DNA from: Eucalyptus grandis
Lineage: Eukaryota > Streptophyta > Magnoliopsida > Myrtales > Myrtaceae
NCBI RefSeq assembly: GCF_016545825.1
Contig: NC_052621.1
Coordinates: 6,100,199-6,164,198, forward strand
Reading direction: 5' to 3'
Length of the DNA stretch: 64,000 nt
Part shown: positions 11,501 through 22,200 of the stretch, one piece after another
Layout of the letters: the number at the start of each line of letters is the position of its first letter
Numbering within the stretch: position 1 is the first letter of the stretch
Notes under the pieces: model-generated
The model's database searches: none
Seen by the model: the letters and a program-made list of their open reading frames with translations, nothing else
What the model was told of the DNA's origin: nothing
Program-made: the position numbers and the translations under genes

Positions 11501-13875
11501 CACAAAGATATAATTTTCAAAGGTGTCGGCAGAATCAATGCCTGAACTGTTTGATACCACTCAAACTCCCAACTAAACGATGCACAGGATCTCCAGATGA
11601 CAGTATGCGGTTCAATGACGCTATGATGGGAAGGCCAGCCCCTACCTACCACATGATAACATCTCTCATTACATTTAAACCTTGAAAGTAAATTAGTAGC
11701 ACCGTATCAGTGAAACATAAGTCAGGACAAAGAAGTAAAATATCCAGAACAAAACTGAAAACACTGAAAATAACCATCTGAAAAGTAGAACTAACAAGAT
11801 ATGAAATTTGCATGCCCAGCAAAAGTTGTTTAATCTAGGTCAGAATGTGAAAATAAATGCAGAGCATCAGATGATAATGAAATTTGCATGCACAGGAAAA
11901 GTTGTTTAATATGAATAAAGCAGGAACTTTCTGCAGCAAGCACTGTCAAGCCAGGAGTAATAAACATGAAGCAAAAAAATCAAATCCTTGCAATCTGTAA
12001 GACGAGGTCCTCCAATCAATCCGAAGTGGCCAGTAAAGAAAATAAAAAATCCATATCAAATGATGCTTTGCCGATTTAATAAGTTCACACATTGTTCCCA
12101 AAAATAGGTTGAGGAGCTTTACCGTTTGATTATATTCGCATCATATTGCAAGATTGAGACAGGTACAAATTATTTTATCATTAGAAGATAAAAAAGCTTT
12201 GGCTTTCAAGCTCTAAAGAAACGGAGAAATGCACTTTCTTAGCAGAAAGTCAGCAAAATAAACAAGACGGTCAGACTCTCAGCGACAAAATACACAAACC
12301 ATATGAAAGGGCAGCCAAAAAAAATAAAAATTGGATTGTCATATAATTCAGCTCAAGCCAACACAGCCTGAACAAACGGTACAGGTGACAGTCCATGGTA
12401 TTAGTTTGCTAGGAGCTCATGTGTATTCAGGGAAACACATAACTTACAGTTGATTCATGCCGAATCCGCCGTGGTTGTGACACGAGTTTGTCGTAGTACT
12501 CCTGCATATAGGGGGAAAAAAAAGATTTTCTGACGGTTGACCCAAACCAAGCAGTCAAAGCAGGAAGTACAAGGATCAGAAAGCATTACTTGAGGAATAA
12601 CTAACAGTAGGTACTGCAGATGTTTAATTCCAAGCCTCACATCTCTCATAGACAATGATGACAGATTGAAATGAAAAAGCTTCTCACCATTGTTGCAGTA
12701 AGAGGCTTTTTATTTGCCAGGACGATGCAACATCCCAGATCAATCGCACGACTTAAGATCTCTGTGGTCTCCGAACTAGCAGAGCAATCAACAACTGCCA
12801 AACCTGTTGGTATATATACTTGACTTAGTTGTTCCACACATTATGAAGTCACAATAAGACTCGTGAATCAACAGTCCAAGGTTCAGAACACATGCGTAGT
12901 CCGTTTCACCAATTCAAGAAAAAGTAATGCCAGGAAAAAAACACAGAAAGTACAGTTGCTAAGCTCGCAAACCCGTTGATTTACCAAGATGGGACACCAT
13001 GTTGAAAACTTTTGCGGTCAGTTCAGAATGTGCGAATACTCGACATGCACCTACACCAGATAAAGACACAAGAATAAGATAAGCATATGAGCATAAAATT
13101 CTGCACCCATCACCGTCAGTCTGAAAAGCAGAAAAATCGAATTACCGAAGCCACTGAGCTTCGACAGCGAAGAACCATCCTCCTTCACCCTGCAAACTTC
13201 CAGCAAGAACTTATCATCTAACTCCAACATGTGCGCATCGGGCGCCACCACGACAAGCGACTTACTGTCGCATACGCCCACAACTCGTAGATGCACTCCC
13301 TGCAAGCCAATCATCCCATTTCTTCAAATAAACCAAAAGCTAACTCCTCTCAACAACATCAAAAAAGCATATCGACAGTCACGTAGCCAGCATGAACATG
13401 CCGCCATTCTCCGAACCCTGGGCATAATATAAAATTACATTCGAAGCTCCAAAACCAAATAAACGCAACCAACAGGTTCCGCAACCGTTTCGGACAGAAT
13501 CAAATGCACTTCATTCCACACAAAAAGTTACAATTACAGATCACTTGCTCACGGGAAGTTCATCTTCACACTGCACACCTAAGACAGACTCCCCTCCAAT
13601 CCGCCACTCCGACGAAAGCTCGCATTTTTCAAGCAATGCCGCGCGGGGAAACAATGCAAAACGGCGGAGCGTCGCGAAAGGCTCCGATCGGAGCCTCGCG
13701 GATTGCGGCCAAAACGGCGAGACGCCGATCCGCGCTACAGAGAGGCGGCGAAAGATCGAAGGAACGAGGGGAGAGGGACCTGAGTGGCGTGAAGCGATCG
13801 GCAGGAGACGATGTGGCGGAGGAGCTGGCGGCCGACGCCGCCGCACCCCATCAGCAGCAGCGTCATCTTCTTCAT
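8586..13875 (-). CDS. Homoserine dehydrogenase (monofunctional), with one-base frameshift
   Basis: Twelve exons, read from high to low coordinates: 13875-13780, 13299-13146, 13050-12985, 12803-12688, 12501-12448, 11645-11558, 11440-11348, 11238-11198, 10726-10673, 10546-10384, 9676-9607, 8711-8586. The product reduces aspartate semialdehyde to homoserine in Thr/Met/Ile synthesis; it lacks the aspartokinase part and resembles Arabidopsis At5g21060 (from memory). Visible motifs are the NAD(P) loop GCGGVG at residues 10-15, the block [10 protein letters not shown] followed by NKKPLT, and the full family signature ([19 protein letters not shown] then VARK) at residues 214-236. The exon sum is 1121 bases, one short of 374 codons. 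Exon 10 loses one base at about 10498, after residue 270, so the frame as given stops near residue 293. The correct frame resumes at once ([11 protein letters not shown]) and runs to the normal C-terminus, so a sequencing or assembly error is likely. Confidence 0.9.
10878..10903. repeat. A homopolymer of about 26 bases in an intron
   Basis: An uninterrupted run of A lies in the intron between exons 8 and 9 of homoserine dehydrogenase. No flanking target-site duplication was recognised. Confidence 0.8.
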
Positions 13876-16264
13876 CTCCTCGATTGCTTCCCTTTCTTCT
13901 CTGCCTCTTTCTGCTTCTCTGCTTTCTTCTTCGCTTAGGTTTTACTGGTTTTGCTCTGTTTCACTTCCTAAAACCCATGCCCGGTCGAGAAGAGTGATTT
14001 AAAAAAATAGCTTTTTAAAAAATAATCAGTTTTATTGTTTGAAATAATTCGCTAATAAAAAATGATTTTCTTTGTTAATAATGATTTATTTATACACATT
14101 TTCATAGAAAATAAAAATAATTATCCATTCGTTTTTTTAAGGAATATAAGAAATCATTTTAAAGAAAATATTTTTTGAATCATTCATCTTTTGCGCAATA
14201 AATAAAACTTTAAATTAATATTTTGTATTGAGAAATCAACAACCGGATAATTCAATTTGTGACCTTTGAGTCTTTGACTAGTAAATTAAGCCTTAGAGAA
14301 AATATAAAACTTACATATTGCACACATGAAATACGTATAGGTTGCATTTTGAAGCGACTTTGACGTATAGGTTGCATTTTGAATAGGATAAGCGGATTTG
14401 AGCATCCAAAGCCCTTTAAAATAGGTTAAATAACAAACTTATTTTAAACTAACAAAATTGAGTGGTGTTTCAATATAAATAATATTTGAATTTTTTAAAA
14501 TAAAAATAAAAAATTATTTTTAATTAATCTTATTTTAATTTATATATTCAAAGATAATCAAGGAAAATGTTAAGTTTACTTTTGAAGGTTGAAAGCTCTA
14601 AACAAATATGAGGTTGCCTTGGCCATTCAATCTTCTTAGCATGCTGAGAGGAAGATATGACAAAAAAATTCCTTCAAAAAATATCCTCACTGACATTTAA
14701 TTTTTATGGTTCTGCCCTCATGACTATTCATATTCTTTTCCATTAAAGGTAGCCAATAATGTTGCACGGGGTTACGAGTGGCTGGCAACAGGCTGGAGAG
14801 AGGCCTACGTGAGGCCAATGGGGCTGCGGCAATTGCCGCTGACCAGTCATGCAATCTTGGGCAACCCTTTGCAGAGGTTGAAGGTCATGTGACCTTCGTG
14901 AAGGGTCACCTAAGGTCACATGACCAAGCAGCCCTTATTGGGAGTTGCCTGACCCTAGACAGCCCTTGTTGGTTGTTTCCGAGGGCTGCCTCAGGTCTTG
15001 CAAGCTCATATGTCGATCGATGGCGACAAGTTTTGATCACCGACTAACTTCTTCATTTTTCTAAGTTCAACCAAATGCACCCCAATATGAGGCAAAATCC
15101 CACTCGAAAAAACAAGTTTCAATTTTTTTATAGAATGGAAATACCTCACTTTTCAAAAGACCCGAAACATTTACAAACCCTCACTGTGGGATAAAAACAC
15201 CATCAACAAATTTTCCGGACAAGCAATCTGACGTGACTAATGGCATTTTGATATCTATAAAAGACTCATCAGCAAAAGCAAAGACGTCAGACACACGTCA
15301 GCAAAAACCAGACCGTCTTTTTCTCTAAAAAGAGACAAGAAAAATTTTCATCCGTCAAGTGAAGGTTTGGTGTGCATTCGAGCCGTTTGGAAAGTCGGGA
15401 AATTTTTATTTCGGGAGCAAAATCTCAGGTGCTTTTTTGGAATTCGGCCGACAATACAGGGCATATAAAGCAAATCTTTGCCGGCCCAATAAAGGATTAC
15501 ACAACTTTTTCGAAGTATTCGACAGTAATTAAAAGAGACAAGAAAAATTTTCAAATTACGTATGGCACCCACCTACATACGAATGAGGGAAACACGCTCC
15601 GGCTCGAGTAGATTTATGACTTGATTTCCTATTCAAGTTGAACCGGAATGAAAAAAAAAAATCAATGTTCAATCGACTTCGAATCGAGTTGCAAGCAGCA
15701 AATATGTCATTCGAGTCAACCTCAGGCTTGACACCATGTGGGTCGTTTCGAATCGGCCGAATACACCCCAAGCTAGAGGTATCGATCAAGTTCGAATTAA
15801 TGACACTTAGGGCTTTTACCTCAGGTAACGCTACAGCCCCAGAAAAGGAGGAATCAACTAACTCAACCTGTTGCACCCAAAAAAAAAAAAAAATCAACCC
15901 AAATCGTCAACAAAATGTACATAAAACTTCTGATTCTTGGATTAAAATTAATAAATGAAAGTGTTTAAAGCGCATTATGTGCTAAGAATCCAACTTTAAA
16001 GTTCACAACCATAATCAACTTTTCTTCTTTCAATTGAATGGAGCTGGACAGCGATTAGAAACATCTCAGATTTCTAGAATACATGCAACTAAACACAGCA
16101 GAAATCCAATCATCCAGCAAAATGTTCCTGCTCACTCATCCTTTTACACTAGATTGTCAAAACGAGATTGGATTATTGCCAACCCGGGGCTATCATTCGG
16201 AGGAAGCTCGAATCCTAATGACACGGCTTGTCCTATGACTTCACCACTCTGCTGGTGCTGTCGC
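13876..16264. other. Spacer: homoserine dehydrogenase promoter and SERRATE 3' flank
   Basis: The part just above 13875 is the CT-rich leader and promoter of homoserine dehydrogenase. The rest is AT-rich. Positions 14000-14170 resemble 30890-31050 (shared TTGTTTGAAATAATT and TTCGTT followed by a T run), which points to a dispersed repeat. A 20-base direct repeat (AGAGACAAGAAAAATTTTCA) occurs at 15331-15350 and 15534-15553. No gene is supported, although open frames exist around 14778-15047 and 15638-15958. Confidence 0.5.
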
Positions 16265-19200
16265 CTACAAGCTCCTGTAGTCTATGACTGTGACTTCGTC
16301 CTCCGGCGCATCTAAGTCTTGGTAACTGCAAACACATTGATAATGAGTCAGGCCAAGCATGTAGAAGTCTCCCCCACGATCTCATGGCACAGTTATCTAC
16401 TCAAGATACCAGATGGTCAATCAACATCCTGAATTTGTGCGTGTCATGGATGGAGACTTTAAGTTTGATAAAGAATCTACAACCAAATTTCTTTAAACTA
16501 TTAGAATTTGACATACACCATATTATGTGATACAATTTATCTTTACTGTTCTGACATGATAAATCACAAACCGGCAGCATTAGTTCAACAGACACACCGT
16601 TAAGTCAATAGATAAGCTTGTAATTCATTGTCTCACCTATTTACTGGATAGATTTTCAGGCCTTAAAGGAAATTTTGACTACAAAATTCAAACAAGACAG
16701 AACACTAGATAACTGATCCAAACTCCAAACGAACAACTGAAACAACAAGCTTGACACTTCGTCAACAAACAAGTTGCATTGAGCATCATGATGAACTAAA
16801 TACGGACATGACAGAATATCATATGTCTGTGATCATCTAAATTACCTTCTTAGCCGTCGAGGATCCTGCCGGAAGCCTGGAAAAGATGCGATAATTGGGG
16901 CAGGACCACTTAACTGTGACCCAGGTCGACCATTTCTCCCCGCGCCTTCAAAAGGAGGAGGGGCACCCTGCTCTCGGAACATCTGCATTGCAACTTCAGG
17001 AGGGGCGGGAACAAAAGGCCCCAAAGGACTGTAACAACAGTTGCATAAAAAATAATGAGACAAAGAAAAGCTTTAAACCATTATAGTTTCTCAACAGATC
17101 AAGGCATCAATCCCGAAAAGATCAACGTACCCAGCACCAGGAACAGGCATCAATACTGGTGGAGGAGGAATATCTGAGGCAAAAGGAGCAACATGAAGGC
17201 CTTGTCCACTGAAAGAATCATACATAGGGTCATCTCCATCCCCTCCATCTGCACCATCTTTATCTGCTGACTGTGGATTTTCAGATCTATCAAATCTCTC
17301 ACCACCATTGGCTCGGTTGTCACGCTCCCTGCGAATGCCACGGTCATCTCTCAATCGATTTTCTAAACCCAGCCTGCGTCTCTGTGGCCTGTCTCTCTGC
17401 ACAATGAAAATTCAGCAATTACGGCAATAGCAATGGCAACAGCAACTGCAATTACTGCAAACGATATATAAAACTGTTCATAAAAGTTCAGTTAGCATTT
17501 TGCTCTGACCAAGTTTATAAATGTCCAATATATATAGATAATTCTCAAATCCGCAAATACTTTTTAGATCCAGTCAACAATCATTACTTTTTTTACTAAC
17601 TACCTACAATAATTCATACCAAAGTAATGACTGCAAGCAAACATTGATGTCCTCATCCAATTTGTTTAGCTATTAGGGGCGCGTTTGGTAACGTTTTTGT
17701 TCAAAAATTGTTATAGGGAACAGAAACACGTTTGGTAAATTTATGTTCTTTTTATATGTTTTAATTTTTTATTTTTTTTCTTATTTTTCTTTCTTTTTTT
17801 CTTTTTTTCTTCTTTTGGCCGGTCGCCGGCCTTGGCCATGGCCGGCAACCAGCCGACGAGGGCTGGTGGCCTTGCCTAGCCACGGCGAGGCTCTCCGGCC
17901 CCCGGCGAGGCCGAGCTCGCCCAGCCTTACCCCGCGCTAGCGAGGCTCAGCCTTGCCTTGGCTAGGCGAGCTCGGGCTCGCCGGATCTTGGCGAGGGCGA
18001 GCCCGAGCTCGCCCAACCACCGGCCAGGTTTAGCCTCGCCGGGCCACCGCCGCCAGCCTCGCCTCGCCGGGGTCGTGACACTCCGGCGAGGTCGTCGGCC
18101 CTCGACAGTCGCCAACCCTTGATGGCCGGTCATCGGCCATGGCCAAGGCCGGCAACCGGCCAAAGAAAAAAAAAAAGAAAAGAAGAAAAAAAGAGAAGAA
18201 AAAGAAAGAAAGAGAAAATTTGTTCTTAAAAATTGTTCCAAAAACAAAAACATGTTTTCCTATTTCTCGTTTCTGTTCCAAATGTGTTCCTAGGAATAAA
18301 AGATAGATTTGGAACAAAAACGCAAACAAACGCGTTTCTGTTCTTTTTTTGTTCCCTGGAACAAAAAAATAGAAAATTTGTTCATAAATAGAAAAAGAAC
18401 ATTAACAAACAAGGCCTAGCAAGCAAAAATGCAATATGGCATAGATATATCAATACATCCAATGTTCATTGTGCACGTAATGCTTCTTTTCAAAATGCAA
18501 TAAGCATTTTACACATGTATGACTTTTTTACCTTACCAACAAAATAGTCTCATGAAATGACAACCAAACCTCAATCTTCACGTATCTTCATCGAATGTCT
18601 TGAATTAGTTTCAAGTAAGAGGTGTTTTTGATGTGCCTCATGTTCTTGCCAGCCCTCTCAATTACCAAACAAGTTTCTTTCAAACAAGAGGAGCCTTAAG
18701 TTGGCCTTACATCTATATTTGTCGAATCACTGAGAACTATAAATATGGTATCCTAGATTCCACATTTTTTTAGAGAAAATTAGGGGGGAAAATTAAGCTG
18801 CTTAGGGTTCTTTAACATATATAAATTGAGTCAGGGTGCAACTTGAGCACCCTATTGCTGATCCCCAAAGAAAAAAATTAAGCACCCCATTCCTCCATTT
18901 TTTCTCATAACATCATTCTCTGGGAGCTCTTTCAATAGCCTAATCCACAAATTCTCATTTCCTGCTCCTTATTTCCTTGCTTGGAAAAATCACTTTACAC
19001 CACCAGCTAGAATGTATTTAGGATGACATGGAAAAAACTTAAAATGATAACTACCGAGATACTTCAGCAATAATTGTACATCTACCCACCTGCAGTTCTA
19101 CATGCGTCCATGAGATACGTGCAAGAAAGGAAGAAACAATCACATATAAAACTAATATGAAGCCATCCAATAGCTGGTTAAATCCTACCATAAGGTTTTG

Positions 19201-22200
19201 CTGCATGACAGGAGTTCCACCAGGAGCATCTGGATCACTGCAGAGTGCAAACCATAATGTGGTCATCAATAATCATTATGAAAACACAAAATAAAGTAAA
19301 AACCCTAATTAACTAACTTCACTTACTTCATGTAGTTCTGGAAATAGAGCTCTTCACGAAGTTTTGCTGTGAGCTCCATCACAAGCTCAGGATGTTTGAG
19401 TTTAAGATGCTTATGCACAAATTCAGCAGCATGAAAAAGTTTTGTGCATCCCTTGGCTCCACACCCATATTTCCACCCATACTTTTCATCCCTTATCTTC
19501 CGGACATAAGGATCTAAAACTTCGACAGCAGCTGCATCTATCTTCTCTTTAGCAGTCATCACTTCCAATGGATCTTGACCCTTTAACCTCTCTTGCCAGC
19601 GTGAGTCAAGCTTATTTTCCCAATCAGATCCATTATTTCCAGAATCAGCACTCTTTCCTTCCGATCTAACATGACGGAGACCCTTAGCCTCACTTGTCTC
19701 AGTCATCCCATAGTAATCCAAGCCATGAATGCGCCAAAGGTAAGTAAGAAGAGTATCCAGCAAATCTGTGCCTTCCAGCCCCTTGACAGAAGTTAAACCC
19801 CTTATAATAATTACTGGGCCACTGGAACCACCATGAGATTTCTCTCTGTTTATTTTATCATCGGGTCCACCTAAGATGTTTTCCTCAATACCTTTTTCAG
19901 AGTCAAGTTTGCGCACAAGAGCCTGTGCTTGTTCAATATCAACTTGCACTCTTCTGGGCTCAGAACTGACAGGATGAGCCTTCGGAGCAGCTGAAAGATC
20001 AGCCTCTTTAGTTTGTCCTCTTCCCTGTCGTCGTCTTTTGCCACTTGTATCCATTTCATCATCAGAGTTTGCATCACTTGCCTGACCTGACTTACTTGTG
20101 GATGAGGCATTAGTGCCAGGACCCCTGGATAATAGCACATCAGTCATTGTCCAACATCGGCAAAGAACTAAAAGGCAAAATTTCAGAAATGAAAAGTGAA
20201 GAATTGAGATTTTACACGTCCAATGTCCCACTCTGCAAATCAAGCAAAAAATCCTTCGCAACCCGACGTGCAAGTTCATTCCTCCTGAAAGCAGAATACA
20301 ACAAATAATGTCAAATAAATGGCTAGCTGATGAGTCATTAGAACACATTATCCCTAAAATTGGCTAATGAACGCTGAGACAGACCATAGCCTCTCAGACA
20401 AACAACTCATTAATCATCCAGCACCAACTAATTTTAAAGCCCATACTTTTGCTCTGGACTTATCTGAAATTAGTCCGACCGCATATTATCTGTGTGAATC
20501 ACAATCAAATATGTACAGAGAGGGGAACATAAAGCGTATCAAGAAAGCAAAGCTCAAAAAGGATAATTAAAATCAGGGAGGAGGAACAAGAAAAGATTCC
20601 GCAATTTCCTTTTGGTGTTTCAGCCAATTTAGCCAATATATACAGTGCTGTGTAAGCTCATTTTCCTCATTTGAGCTCTTCTCAGCTACACCAACATCTT
20701 CAACCAAAAAAACTAGACCAACATCCACTTGTCTTTAATAATTTACACCTAAATTAATTTTCATCATTTATGGCGAAAGATATCGCTTTGGCTTTTTTCA
20801 GAAAGGAGGGGAAGGGGGGAAATAGGCAGTGGCTGTGCAAAACGAAGAAATTATTTAAATTTTCAGTACAGAGTGGGGAATTTATAAGTTTTCTCCCTTC
20901 CCATTTACTTCCCTCCCATACATGGCCATTATCTTCATCCGACAGTCTTCCTGCTGAGGATATATTCAATCCAATGTCAACTTTTCAATCAACAACTCTT
21001 CAGATCTTTTCCAAAAATGCATCATTGTTTTCAAGGCGAGATTTTGTATTCTCAAAACAGGCAAGCTTAATAAGGAAAAGATCCAGTGACAGAGCGTCAG
21101 CTGAAGAGTTGTCGACTGAAAAGTCAACAAGATTGACATGAGTCAATGCAATCATTTCTCTAAATACTTCCATCACATTCCAGTCTTCAAAAGTTGGCCC
21201 ATCTCGGCAAGCCACTTCCACACATAAATTTCCAGAAATTCTTTCTTTATTTTTGCCACCACCTTCTGAAAAGTTCAACTTTCTAGATACTGCCCTTATG
21301 TATAGGGGAAAAAAAGGGTGAAAAGATGAACTGGTGCTTCTTACCATTGTCTTCGGATCTACTATTTTGAGAGAAACTTCTAGAGCTAATGTAAATGTGC
21401 ATCACATACTGATGTATTCAAGGTGAGTAACAGAAAATATTTAAGAGGCAGCCTAAAACCTCCTTGATTCAACCTTACGTTAAGCTGAAGTACTTTAGCT
21501 CTGAGAGTTTTCTTTTCCATAGATATTTAGGCTCTTACTCAAGATAGAAAACAGAAAATAGTTTCTCATTAATTTTGCTTCATTTTCCTTCAAAATGCAT
21601 GATCTCACTCTCAAATATTAAGTCACCTTTTCCATCTCCATTACCCATAAATGAGACACCCCGAGAAGTATTTAGCTTTATCTTTATGAGATAGACATAA
21701 TTTTTGGTGGATGCTACATTTTTCCTTTTCTAAGGTTGATTCAGACATGCCAAATCACATTTTAAAGAACCATCAGCTTTTTCAGGGACCTTTCAGACCT
21801 TATTTTCTTTTGTTTCTCTACATCATTGCAACCATTATAACTCCAATTTCCTGTTAAAATTTCCCCATGCCATTTGCAAATTTGCATTCTGGAAAGTTTC
21901 TTATTTAGGAATGCAGAACATTTAATTTCTTGATTTTTTGGTATATATCTCCACTTTCAAGTTCAAAATAGAAGAGTGCGACAAGATTAAATTTTGAAAG
22001 TTCACTAATCACCACGTTTATTTATTTACTTGGAGTTTATTTCTCATAGCTATGTCTAATTTCCAAGCTGCCATAATATGCTGATGAGTTCTCGACTTCT
22101 TCATCCTATCTATCTCTAACTCTCAAGTTGTGCACAGTGTCTACATTTGTATGTTCTTCAAACCTTCGCATCATTAGATTCTTCTTTTCAGTTTGTATCA

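Noticed and set aside
13504..13997. Overlapping frames of 144 and 150 residues (+) and 101 residues (-) around 13.5-14.0 kb
   Set aside because: They lie on homoserine dehydrogenase exon 1, intron 1 and leader, are low-complexity, and have no domain match.
17743..18329. Several Arg/Ala-rich frames in the SERRATE intron
   Set aside because: All come from the GC-rich core of the MITE read in different frames.
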